A DNA stretch of 64,000 nt from Pseudomonas pohangensis (GTDB lineage: Bacteria; Pseudomonadota; Gammaproteobacteria; Pseudomonadales; Pseudomonadaceae). Below the pieces are notes generated by a model. It was given only the letters and a program-made list of their open reading frames with translations, was not told the origin of the DNA and did not search any database. Shown one piece after another: positions 46,688 to 55,126 of this stretch (position 1 is its first letter; every line of letters starts with the position of its first letter). Where the stretch lies: assembly GCF_900105995.1 (NCBI RefSeq), contig NZ_LT629785.1, positions 2,728,001-2,792,000 on the forward strand. Direction: 5' to 3'. The position numbers were made by a program, and so were the translations under genes.

Positions 46688-47884
46688 ATGAGTATCGAAG
46701 TCGTGATGGGGGAGCTAGATGAAGAATCGGAGGCGCTGGCCCCAGATGCCCAGCAGATGGACCCAGACGTTTTTTTTGCAAAGAACGCTTTTCGCATCAT
46801 CTATCAGACTAACAATTTCTTCTTGCCACAACTCAAAGACCTAATCGACAAGGGTGAGGTTCTAAATCTGCGGCCGGAATATCAGCGGCGCTTGAGGTGG
46901 TCAACTGCCCAGAAATCCAGACTGATAGAGTCATTGCTTTTGAATATTCCGGTACCGCCAGTGTTCCTGTATGAAAGCGACGCAGCGCGGTATGAGGTAA
47001 TGGACGGCCAGCAACGGCTGAATGCTGTGCGAGAGTTCATAGCCGGTGACTTTCCCCTTACGTCTTTGCAAGTGCTCAAGCCACTCAACGGGCTCCGTTA
47101 CTACCGATGTCCGCCACGCATAAAACGGGCACTTGATCGTGCAACCCTTTCGGCCATCGTATTGCTCCTTGAAAGCGAGACTGAAAAGCCCGAAGGGCAC
47201 CTCACACTTACTGATATCCGCAGGTTCATCTTCGACCGACTGAACACGGGTGGCACAAAGCTGAACCCACAGGAAATCCGTAACGCGCTCAATACTGGCA
47301 AATTCAATAAGGTCATCGTCGACTTGACGCGATTTCATCTCTTCACGGAGGTTTTTGACATCCCGCCCTACCTTGAGGCCGATCCGAGCGAGTATTACGA
47401 AAATCCCCAGCGGCAAAAGAATAATCTCTACTCGACAATGGGCGACTGCCAGATCGTCCTTCGCTATTTCGCTCTGAAGGACGATGGCAACATCCGCGGG
47501 TCGATGAAATCGATGCTGGATCGCGCTATGGAGCGTGATGTTACGGAAGAGGAAAGCGAATCGCTTAAGAAGGAGTTCCAAGAACGGTTCGCGTTCCTTT
47601 ACCAACTGTTCGATGGAGCCCCCTTTGTACTTCCGTCGGACGATAAGGGTCGTTCCCGCGTGTCTGCGGCTATATACGATGCCTCTATGGTCGCTATCAA
47701 CGATCTGTGGGCCGTAAAAGGCGACATCATGAATGATGCGCCAGCAGTAAGGGAGCGGATGCTGGGGGAACTCAGCACGGCCGAAGGAATGAAAATTCTG
47801 ACCGGCCAAGGCAACACGGCCAATGCTGTGAAGGAAAGGATCAACCTCATGCGGAATATTTTTCGCCCGGAAGTAGGTCAGTGA
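46688..47884 (+). CDS. DUF262 (GmrS-like) protein, first gene of a DUF262-HEPN pair
   Basis: A 398-residue protein with a DUF262 domain in its first ~190 residues: NLRPEYQRRLRWSTAQKSRLIESLLLN, then IPVPPVFLYES and the nucleotide-binding loop MDGQQRLNAVREF, then RFIFDRLNTGGTKLNPQEIRNAL. DUF262 is the ParB/Srx-like NTPase fold of the type IV restriction protein GmrSD. The HNH (DUF1524) part of full GmrSD is missing; the C-terminal half is helical. ATG 46688 is preferred because GGGAG lies 6 bases upstream. The stop overlaps the next gene's GTG by four bases. Inference: a nucleotide-dependent sensor or regulator of the HEPN partner. Confidence 0.88.
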   Translation: MSIEVVMGELDEESEALAPDAQQMDPDVFFAKNAFRIIYQTNNFFLPQLKDLIDKGEVLNLRPEYQRRLRWSTAQKSRLIESLLLNIPVPPVFLYESDAARYEVMDGQQRLNAVREFIAGDFPLTSLQVLKPLNGLRYYRCPPRIKRALDRATLSAIVLLLESETEKPEGHLTLTDIRRFIFDRLNTGGTKLNPQEIRNALNTGKFNKVIVDLTRFHLFTEVFDIPPYLEADPSEYYENPQRQKNNLYSTMGDCQIVLRYFALKDDGNIRGSMKSMLDRAMERDVTEEESESLKKEFQERFAFLYQLFDGAPFVLPSDDKGRSRVSAAIYDASMVAINDLWAVKGDIMNDAPAVRERMLGELSTAEGMKILTGQGNTANAVKERINLMRNIFRPEVGQ

Positions 47885-48654
47885 CCAGCAGCTTCGAAAT
47901 TATTACTGAAGAGTTCTTCGACGACATGGAGGCTATTCGGTCGCTGGTCGTGACATTCAGCGATCAGAAAAAACCCGTAAAAGCCCGCATTGCCGCTGCG
48001 AATTCAGCGACGCTTCTAGTCGCCGCAACCTTCGAGGAGTTCGTGCGAGAGATGGCTAGAGAGTATGCGCGTGCAGTCGTCACTAGTACCGAGTCGTTCG
48101 AAAAGCTGCCTCGCAAGCTTGCCGCCACGGCTTGGAAGCGGACGATGGACGGACTTTCGAAGGTACGCTTCGATAGTGATCAGGCTGCTGGGGCTGAGAA
48201 CGTATTCGGTGCTGCTCAGACTCGATTCACAGTAATCCATGAATTCTGCAAAGGCGACCTTACGCAGGACATTTACCGTGAGCTGATACACAACGATAAC
48301 AACATGCGGACTAGTGAAGTGAACAGCCTCTTCAAAGTAAGTGGGTTAGACAACGTTTGCCAAAGACTTTCAGACAAGCAGTCGATACTCGAAACGTTCG
48401 GCGAGACGGAACCCGGCAAGGCCCACGGCAAGCTCGTATCTGGGCTAGAGGATTTTTTCGAGCGCCGCAATGGCATTGCCCACGCACTGAACCCAGGACA
48501 ATCTAGCGGCCCTGACCAGATCATCAAGGACCTGAAAATGCTGGAGTGCTTTGGAAAAGCGCTTTGCGAAACCCTCGATGCCGAAGCGCCGCGGCCGTTA
48601 GTCAGACAGGCAGAAAAAGTGGAGGCTGAAGCAGCCGCGTCGATGGCTACTTAG
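47881..48654 (+). CDS. HEPN-domain (RiboL-PSP/MAE_28990-like) putative RNase
   Basis: A 257-residue helical protein. The HEPN catalytic motif R-x4-6-H is present as R196-N-G-I-A-H201 (in FFERRNGIAHALN), and the N-terminal helices (RIAAANSATLLVAATFEEFVREMAREYARAV) match the RiboL-PSP/MAE_28990 group of HEPN proteins. HEPN proteins with this motif are usually metal-independent RNases in toxin-antitoxin and abortive infection systems. It starts at GTG 47881 inside the DUF262 stop region (GTGA overlap), so the two are translationally coupled and expected to work together. Possible toxin of an anti-phage module; direct function unproven. Confidence 0.85.
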   Translation: MTSSFEIITEEFFDDMEAIRSLVVTFSDQKKPVKARIAAANSATLLVAATFEEFVREMAREYARAVVTSTESFEKLPRKLAATAWKRTMDGLSKVRFDSDQAAGAENVFGAAQTRFTVIHEFCKGDLTQDIYRELIHNDNNMRTSEVNSLFKVSGLDNVCQRLSDKQSILETFGETEPGKAHGKLVSGLEDFFERRNGIAHALNPGQSSGPDQIIKDLKMLECFGKALCETLDAEAPRPLVRQAEKVEAEAAASMAT

Positions 48655-49137
48655 CCTTCTTGGCGCTATGGGAACTGGTGTTCATGTCTACGTAACCATT
48701 ACTTTAAGAAAAGGTGACAAGGTTTATATGCACATGAGTACTTGAATCGTTACACCAGGAAAAGGGTACTGGATCGTCCCGGGTTACGTGGAGGCTGTTT
48801 CGTTTAAGTCAGGCCGCTATGGCCTGAACTACTTGTTGCCGATAGAAGTTTGCCTCAGCTTCTGCCGGCGGGATATAGCCAATAGAGCCCAACAAGCGCT
48901 GACGGTAATAGGGTACAGACCACGGTTTACTAAGACAAAGGCGCGCGAGCAGGTTTGCTTCAAACACTAATGGATTCGTATGAACTATGTCGAATGCGAA
49001 TGGCCGCTTCAGCACTTTGCAGCCCTTCATTGCTGGCTGACGAATAACCTCCGAGTGTCGCCCGCTATCCCCTATCAGCTTCAAACAAATGGTCAGGTTG
49101 AATGCAAAGGCTGGTCAGGGCCCATGCAAATGGGCGG
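48655..49137. other. 483-bp gap between cargo and the GMT operon, with an IS remnant
   Basis: Apart from a transposase fragment (48809-48905, listed separately) I see no gene. A GTCAGGCCgctatGGCCTGAAC palindrome (48809-48830) overlaps the fragment and could be the IS end or a terminator for the convergent transcripts. Confidence 0.5.
48809..48905 (-). pseudogene. Remnant of an IS3-family transposase (C-terminal ~30 residues)
   Basis: On the minus strand, YYRQRLLGSIGYIPPAEAEA continues NFYRQQ. This is the well-conserved end of IS3-group orfB integrases (typically N..R.H.SIGY.PPAEAE..YY). No catalytic DDE residues or upstream orfA remain, so it is a scar and not a functional element. Confidence 0.75.
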
Positions 49138-51414
49138 TCAAGTCAGATGCAATTTCGCAATAAGCATCTCTGATAGCCCAACCTGCCGGCCAAATGCCTT
49201 CGGCGGCAGCGCAACAGCTTCTCTTACCGCATCGGCATTGCCCACGAGGATCACCTGCATCTGCGCCCGCGTGACTGCGGTGTAGACGAAGGTGCGATCA
49301 AGCACCCGCGACTTGCGTACCGGCACGATCACCCGCTTGAACTGACTGCCTTGGCTCTTGTGCACGGTGATCGCGTAAGCGTGCTGTATCACATCCACGT
49401 CACTGTCGAGGACATAGTGCTCGACCCGCTCGTAGACGGCTCGGCCCAACGCAATTCGCATATCGGGATTCTCATCGTCGCCCAAGTTGACCGTTTGTGG
49501 CCGCTCGAAAACCTCAGTGAGCTTTCCCAAGCAGCCGTTTTGCAGGTTCCGATCCCAGTTGTTGGCGGTGTATAGCAGCAGATCGCCCTCGCAGAAGCCT
49601 GTGGCTTCGACCTCGCCGGTTTCAGGATTGGTAACCATCAGGTGCCGCCCCTGGCCGGCGTAGCGCACATGGCAGACTCGATTCATAGTCTCCACCCCGG
49701 CGAAATAGCAGGAACGGGTGGCACCAAGAATCTGGGTATTGTCGCGATCCCGCTCGTACAGCTCGATCACGGTCGGGATGATCTGGTCGTCGGCGCAAGA
49801 TAGGAACACGACCTCACCCGCTGCATCCGCTGAGAATGCCGGCCACTGCCCCTCGCGGATCGCTAAAGATGCCGCAGGAATGGCCGACTCCTTGGCCTGG
49901 CGCTTGACCTCGGTGAGTTGCGTAACCGGGATGCCTGACAGATCACACAGCACATGAAGGACAAGGCCCGCGCCAATCGGCGGAAGCTGATAAGGGTCGC
50001 CCACCAGGATAAAGTGGGTGCCGGTAGGCAGCTTGCAGACCAGCCGGTGGAAGGTCACCAAATCAAGCATTGAGGCTTCGTCGATAATGATGATCGGCGC
50101 AGGTCCCATTTCCTCGGTGCTGACACGCTTAAGGAAGCCCGCAATGGTCATGGCCTCCTGTTGGGTCGCTTCCATCATTCGGGCCGTTGCACGGCCCGAA
50201 AGGGCCATTTGGAAGCGAGGCCGGCCCAAGGTATCAAGCGCTCGGTAAAGCGCCTTAAGTACCGTGGTTTTTCCGACACCGGCACCGCCGGTGATGATGC
50301 TGAAGCGGTTTTCAAACGAAGTCCTGACCGCTGCCCGCTGGGCGTGGTTCAGCGCAAAAGCTGGGATGCCCAAGTGCAGTCGCTCTTCGCGCTCGAACTC
50401 GCCAATCACGGCGTCAATATCGGTCGGGAATAACAGCTGCTGAGTGTCGGGGTTGCGCAACAGTTCGTGGATGAACTCGGCGCACTGACGTTCCATCAGA
50501 AAAGTGCCGGGGGCGTGCAACATCAGGTCGCCGCTGGCGGTTGCGCGGCTGACGAACTGACCGATTTTATTGCCCTGAAGCAACCCCTTTGCCAGCGCCG
50601 CATCGGGTGCTCGATAGGGCTTGACCAACCGGCCAACTGTATCTTGCAGGTCATTCAGGGTAGCGCAGGTATGGCCTTTATCGGCCACTCGGTACAACGC
50701 TTCTTCCAGCGCAGCGGCCAGCCTACGCGGGTCGTCCAAGGCAACGCAGAACTTGTCTCGGGCGATGCCGTCAACGCGTTGCCAACTGCCCTCGAAGGAC
50801 AGCAGTCGGTAGGGGTCGTCGGTCAGCGCAGAGATAGTGTTCTTCTTGTGGAACCTGATGACCTTGCGGGCCAGATCCAGCGGTATGTCGAATTCTTGTA
50901 CGAAGCGCAGCGTCTTGGCGTCGCCATTCTCAGTCCATTTTTTGAACAGAACATCACGGACTTCACGAGTCGGAATTAGCCCCTCGATGGCTGAGTGCTC
51001 TGCGCTATCAAGCACCTCATACAAGCGCTCACCCAAGGTGTCCCATAGCCTTGTAGCTTTGACTTCGCCTATGCCTTTGGCATTGTCGGCCAGCCACTGA
51101 ATCAATTGGCTGCCAGACGGACGAACTAGGCGAACATCCTGCACCTCTACCTGAGTTTCCGATACGGTGAAGGAGCCATAGGTGCGCTGGGTGATATGGG
51201 CTTCGCCGTAGACCTCGTAGATCCCGCCAACAATGATATTTGCGGGCTCCGCAATGGCATCCGCTACGCTGATTACCAGCGCACTGGCGCGGTCGTTAAT
51301 GCCTGTAGTTAGGTCAACACGATGGCCGAATGCAATGCAGCCGTGTCGGCTTTTAGAGCGTATGCGAGTGATGCGAACGGTGGCTGTCAGCAGATTGGGC
51401 GGAGAGGCACTCAT
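49138..51414 (-). CDS. RecD2-like SF1B DNA helicase, last gene of the GMT operon
   Basis: A 758-residue helicase. Order: OB-like N-terminus, helix-hairpin-helix region (about 105-135, GIGEVKATRLWDTLGERLYEVL), SF1 core with Walker A at 376-383 (GGAGVGKT), Walker B IIIIDEASMLD, motif III LVGDPYQLPPIGAG, and C-terminal motifs AYAITVHKSQGSQFKRVIVPV and RTFVYTAVTRAQMQVILVG. This is the RecD2/TraA-helicase type, 5'-3' polarity in known members. ATG 51414 overlaps the preceding stop by four bases, so it is coupled to the gmt genes. Inference: remodels ends or extends strands during island excision, or is a defence component; the former is favoured by the operon. Confidence 0.88.
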   Translation of the reverse strand: MSASPPNLLTATVRITRIRSKSRHGCIAFGHRVDLTTGINDRASALVISVADAIAEPANIIVGGIYEVYGEAHITQRTYGSFTVSETQVEVQDVRLVRPSGSQLIQWLADNAKGIGEVKATRLWDTLGERLYEVLDSAEHSAIEGLIPTREVRDVLFKKWTENGDAKTLRFVQEFDIPLDLARKVIRFHKKNTISALTDDPYRLLSFEGSWQRVDGIARDKFCVALDDPRRLAAALEEALYRVADKGHTCATLNDLQDTVGRLVKPYRAPDAALAKGLLQGNKIGQFVSRATASGDLMLHAPGTFLMERQCAEFIHELLRNPDTQQLLFPTDIDAVIGEFEREERLHLGIPAFALNHAQRAAVRTSFENRFSIITGGAGVGKTTVLKALYRALDTLGRPRFQMALSGRATARMMEATQQEAMTIAGFLKRVSTEEMGPAPIIIIDEASMLDLVTFHRLVCKLPTGTHFILVGDPYQLPPIGAGLVLHVLCDLSGIPVTQLTEVKRQAKESAIPAASLAIREGQWPAFSADAAGEVVFLSCADDQIIPTVIELYERDRDNTQILGATRSCYFAGVETMNRVCHVRYAGQGRHLMVTNPETGEVEATGFCEGDLLLYTANNWDRNLQNGCLGKLTEVFERPQTVNLGDDENPDMRIALGRAVYERVEHYVLDSDVDVIQHAYAITVHKSQGSQFKRVIVPVRKSRVLDRTFVYTAVTRAQMQVILVGNADAVREAVALPPKAFGRQVGLSEMLIAKLHLT

Positions 51415-51848
51415 CGCGGCAGCCGTCCGGTTTCTTCCATAAACGAGGACAACAGCTTGTAGCGTTCAAGCATGGCCTTGGCCTGAGCAAGCTCCGCTCG
51501 CAGGGCCGCGTTCTCCTGCTCCAGAGCGTTAAGCCGCTGGCCGTCATTGCGGCGCTGCTTGGCTTCCCTGTCGCGCATCGGTGGCTCTTCGTGAGGCGGT
51601 TGAGTGGCTGCAACCAGAGGGGGCAATACGCCAGTACTTCTTAGTCGACACTCAAGCGTTTCCAGCGCGTTTTTAATCGAGGGATTCTGTACCAGTGCGC
51701 TTTTGCCGAAACCGCATTCAGCGGCGACTTCTGATCGTTTGAGCTTGCCTCGGTGGACGTACTCACGAAAGTCATCATCCGACTTCGATACCGACCAGGC
51801 GATGAACGCTGCCAGATTCTGCTCGGCTGTCTGCTGTCCGTTAGCCAT
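51411..51848 (-). CDS. Small VPA1267-like coiled-coil protein of the GMT operon
   Basis: A 145-residue protein starting MANGQQTAEQNLAAFIAW. A helix-turn-helix-like region (LKRSEVAAECGFGKSALVQNPSIKNALETLE, about 33-65), a Pro/Glu linker, and a C-terminal coiled coil (LNALEQENAALRAELAQAKAMLERYKLL). The length and layout recall TnpC of Tn554 and, from memory, the VPA1267 family beside the Vibrio parahaemolyticus gmt genes. ATG 51848 is 2 bases from the gmtX stop; the longer upstream frame overlaps gmtX and is not real. Probably a DNA-binding accessory or orientation factor for the recombinases. Confidence 0.75.
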   Translation of the reverse strand: MANGQQTAEQNLAAFIAWSVSKSDDDFREYVHRGKLKRSEVAAECGFGKSALVQNPSIKNALETLECRLRSTGVLPPLVAATQPPHEEPPMRDREAKQRRNDGQRLNALEQENAALRAELAQAKAMLERYKLLSSFMEETGRLPR

Positions 51849-51850
51849 GG

Positions 51851-52513
51851 TTAGACTTCCTTGAGAACCTTCTTGATGGCATTCACATAGCCATGCTTGT
51901 AAATCTCGCGTCCGTTTTCGTCCTTGACCCGGCCTGCCGCATTGACAGTCCAATCCCGCTGTTGGAAGAGCTCATCCGAAACGGCTGCCTTCAGCGCATC
52001 GATCTCCATGTCGTTGAGGTTCAGTGCGGGCAATAGCTGCACAGCACCGTTCTCTGAGGTTTGCTCGAATTGCCGTACCGGGCGCATATCGACAATCAAT
52101 TCGCTGTGCGCCTTTAGGGTATTGAGTGCATTGCGGTAGCGGTTGCGCTCGGCAATGATCTGACCAAACAGCGCCCGCAATGCCGGGTCTGTGATCCGCC
52201 CAAGCAACTCGTTGTCCTTCGGCACTCGGTTTGCTTTGGCAAGCGGATTGATAGGAGCTTTCATCGACCCCCCGGCTTGGGCTGCCCACGCCTCGATTAG
52301 CTGGCGGAAGACCAGCCCCGTCTTGTTACGAATGGTCTGCGCACTGGGGCCGCCCCGCTCGGCTGACAGGCGCGCAATCTCTGCAATCGAGAAGTTTCGC
52401 TCGCCAGCGACGTACTGCGCCTTGAGCACTTCATTGAGAACCGTCAGCGACTTGGCCTGCCGCGTTGAGGCCTGTTCTTTGAGGTCTTCAAAGATCGCCT
52501 GAGCATCAATCAT
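51851..52513 (-). CDS. gmtX: Gamma-mobile-trio protein GmtX
   Basis: A 220-residue protein. N-terminal half is helical with a helix-turn-helix look (FSIAEIARLSAERGGPSAQTIRNKTGLVFRQLIEAW, about 41-77); the middle (RALFGQIIAERNRYRNALNTLKAHSELIVDM) is a likely coiled coil. Its ATG overlaps the gmtZ stop by 8 bases. The name rests on position as third gene after two tyrosine recombinases (gmtY-gmtZ-gmtX) and size; GmtX has no known biochemical activity. Likely an accessory DNA-binding factor for integration. Confidence 0.78.
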   Translation of the reverse strand: MIDAQAIFEDLKEQASTRQAKSLTVLNEVLKAQYVAGERNFSIAEIARLSAERGGPSAQTIRNKTGLVFRQLIEAWAAQAGGSMKAPINPLAKANRVPKDNELLGRITDPALRALFGQIIAERNRYRNALNTLKAHSELIVDMRPVRQFEQTSENGAVQLLPALNLNDMEIDALKAAVSDELFQQRDWTVNAAGRVKDENGREIYKHGYVNAIKKVLKEV

Positions 52514-55124
52514 GGCTGAACTTCAGAATAGCTTTCGCTGAGGTGGCGATCAGGTCGGAAAGCTTGATCACTGGGCCTTGGTAGACCTCTTCCAGGGCCT
52601 TGATGCCGTCCGGGAGCAGTTTCAGATGTTGACCGGCTTCCAGTGCCCCGGCGACGTAGCTGAAACCTTCTAGTTGGTCGTTGGGCGAGGCTTGTCGCGC
52701 CATCGCCCGCAACATGGCGTTGCCGGCGATCAACTGCATGCACTCGTCCATCTGCATGAAGACGGGGCTGTAGCCATTGCGCATCAGTAAGTTGTTGAGC
52801 GCCCGCGAGCGTTTTTCGATGGCCGGCGTTTTGCGCAGGTCATCAGCCAGATCTGGGTAGATCTCGGCGTCCTCGCAGATTTGCACCAGCTGCAGTAATT
52901 CCGACCGAGTTTCGATGAAGCTTATCGGCTGATGGATGTCCTGCATACTGCCAACGGCCACCAATTTGGTGGCGTTGTCGCTTTCGGTGCGGCCTTCCTC
53001 GATGGCGATCAGGCGACCGATCAACTGGAAGCAGGCCACCAGATCCTTGGCATACTGGTCGGCGAGAACGATCTGCTTCTCGTAGCGTCGCTCTGCCTCC
53101 TGCAACTCATGCTGCTGGAGAAAGGGCAGGCCCTGCTCCGTGGCCAGATAACGCGCATCAAGCAAGTCGTCCCGCGCCTGCTCATGTTCAATTGCCAGAT
53201 TGACGGCCAGAGACGCTTTGTAGCTGATGGTGTTGAAGTGCGCACGCAGGGCATCAAGATAGCTCGCATCAGTGACGAACCAGCGGCAGCGCACGCAGTT
53301 CTCCGGGCCATTTGGAACGGGGCCGTACTGTTGGAGGTCGTTCCCCAATGGCCGGATGTACTCACCGCCGTTCCAGCAGCCGCCGACGTTGCCCGTTTCG
53401 TCGGACTTGGCGCTGTTGCCGCCGACCAGACATAGACCGATGTGGCGATGTTCCCAACCGACGGGATTACGGTTCGCCAGCGCCGCTTGCAGCGAGGATT
53501 CCTCACGGTAGGCAACTTTGCAGGTGATTTGGCGCATGTCGGCATCGCGCAAGAAAGTTCGCAAGCTCTCGCTCTGGGCGGCATCCACCTTCTCGGTCGC
53601 CGCATCCAGCGCCTGGGTCATCATGGCCGGTGTCGGCTTGATGTAGTAGAGCGTCATCAGCAGCCGCGAGTGCCCGGCGATCAACTTGGACAGAACAGGA
53701 ATCGGCACCTGGCCTTCCATCGCGTAGCAAGTCAGCAGGGATACCCGTAGGCTGTGCAGGGGGAATTCGGTTGCCGTTTGATTGCTGATGTGGCCATCAG
53801 GGTTCAACATAACGAAGCGCAGTCGCGAGCCGTCGCTGAGAGTCTGCCCGCGCGCCGCCACCCGGTCTTCCAAGGTGCTTAGCAGGCGAAACCAGAGCTT
53901 TTCCAAAGCATGCGCACCAATAGGCTTGCCCCGCTCCTGGACATTGGCGCCGGCGAAGCGGAACAGGAAGCAGATGTCACCCATCTCGCATTTTTGCTGC
54001 TCGGACTTGGTGTTGCCGAAATGCTTCGCTTCCAGGTTGGTACAAGGTGTCGGCGAGTCAATCGGGTTGTATTTCTCCTGCCAGTTGCGCAGCTTTTCCA
54101 GCCAGTACAGCACTTCGGCATGCTGCCAGGGGATGGTGTAGCCGCGTTCGCGCTCTTCCTTTTTTTGGTCAGCGGTCTTGTTGGTGTTGACGTACAGCCC
54201 GGTCATGATCTCGCCGATGTCGGGGCTGCGAATGCGGCAGAACACACCTCGGTTCCAAGGGTTTTTCTCGCTACCGCTCTTGAACGAGTGCTGCTGGTTG
54301 AGCACCCACTGACCTTTTTCATAGCGCCAAGTATCGGCTTCACCTGAGTCGAGAAAGCGCACCTGATAGGTGCGAAGCGGCAGGTGCAGCTTGATCAGCA
54401 GGGCCACGGAGCGCACAGGAGACCAAATTTGGTGGATTTTGACCGGCCCCCGCCAGTCTCGCGTAACGGTGCGGGTGCGCCATACGCAGTCGGGGTCGGC
54501 AGTGTCGATCCGGGCAGGGTCGATCTTGAACCAGTCACCGCCTTTTCCAGAACCCTTTCCATTAATCATCGCTTGAGGGAAAGCCTGGTGCGCCCAAGCC
54601 CAGTCGTTGAAGTCGCCAAAGGGTTGGGGGCAGAGAATCTCGCGCAACTCTTTGATGTAGGCATAGGGCAGCGGATTGCGCACCGTTTCCGTGAGGCTAA
54701 TGCCCTTGTGGCTGGCCCTTTTGAAGGGGTTGTCCACCATCGGTATCATCCGCCCCTGGTCGTTCGGTTCACTAAAATGATGTTCAATCACCCAATCAAT
54801 GAAATTGACGATGTAGTTTTGTATCTTGACAACCATTCTTTCGCTTTGGATCTCGCCAAGAATGCCTGCGAGGCATGGAATCGCCCCTTGCCTGGCGGCC
54901 TGGAACAACCCGGCAGGCTGGTGTCCGATGGGCACCTTGGGTAGATAGTGCATTGCAAATAAAGCGAGCCCGCTCAATTTCTGGGTAACACCTTGATGCT
55001 GATCCTTCATCCATCCCGCCATGAGCGTGCGCCAATCCTCCCACTTCTCGCCATGATCCTTCGTCAGCCAGCCCAGCGTCAGATCGCTAGCGCGTCCATT
55101 ATTCTTGATTCCCTTAGCTGGCAT
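52506..55124 (-). CDS. gmtZ: Gamma-mobile-trio integrase GmtZ (VPA1269-like)
   Basis: An 872-residue, unusually large tyrosine-recombinase-like protein. Candidate catalytic residues: R251 (LHLPLRTYQV), H457-S-L-R460 (the HxxR pair), H485 (AGHSRLLM) and Y493 or Y494. A later segment NCVRCRWFVTDASYLDALRAHFN, with a C-x2-C pair, and a helical C-terminal region follow; these are typical of the VPA1269 family. It starts 2 bases after the gmtY stop. The two recombinases plus a small protein recall TnpA, TnpB and TnpC of Tn554. Expected to act with GmtY in island movement. Confidence 0.85.
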   Translation of the reverse strand: MPAKGIKNNGRASDLTLGWLTKDHGEKWEDWRTLMAGWMKDQHQGVTQKLSGLALFAMHYLPKVPIGHQPAGLFQAARQGAIPCLAGILGEIQSERMVVKIQNYIVNFIDWVIEHHFSEPNDQGRMIPMVDNPFKRASHKGISLTETVRNPLPYAYIKELREILCPQPFGDFNDWAWAHQAFPQAMINGKGSGKGGDWFKIDPARIDTADPDCVWRTRTVTRDWRGPVKIHQIWSPVRSVALLIKLHLPLRTYQVRFLDSGEADTWRYEKGQWVLNQQHSFKSGSEKNPWNRGVFCRIRSPDIGEIMTGLYVNTNKTADQKKEERERGYTIPWQHAEVLYWLEKLRNWQEKYNPIDSPTPCTNLEAKHFGNTKSEQQKCEMGDICFLFRFAGANVQERGKPIGAHALEKLWFRLLSTLEDRVAARGQTLSDGSRLRFVMLNPDGHISNQTATEFPLHSLRVSLLTCYAMEGQVPIPVLSKLIAGHSRLLMTLYYIKPTPAMMTQALDAATEKVDAAQSESLRTFLRDADMRQITCKVAYREESSLQAALANRNPVGWEHRHIGLCLVGGNSAKSDETGNVGGCWNGGEYIRPLGNDLQQYGPVPNGPENCVRCRWFVTDASYLDALRAHFNTISYKASLAVNLAIEHEQARDDLLDARYLATEQGLPFLQQHELQEAERRYEKQIVLADQYAKDLVACFQLIGRLIAIEEGRTESDNATKLVAVGSMQDIHQPISFIETRSELLQLVQICEDAEIYPDLADDLRKTPAIEKRSRALNNLLMRNGYSPVFMQMDECMQLIAGNAMLRAMARQASPNDQLEGFSYVAGALEAGQHLKLLPDGIKALEEVYQGPVIKLSDLIATSAKAILKFSHD

Positions 55125-55126
55125 GG

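Noticed and set aside
48788..48970. Plus-strand 60-codon frame in the gap
   Set aside because: It is antisense to the IS3 transposase remnant and has no ribosome site.
49138..51414. RecD subunit of RecBCD or a conjugative relaxase (TraA/TraI)
   Set aside because: No recB/recC neighbours and no relaxase domain at the N-terminus; helix-hairpin-helix plus SF1B core fits RecD2.
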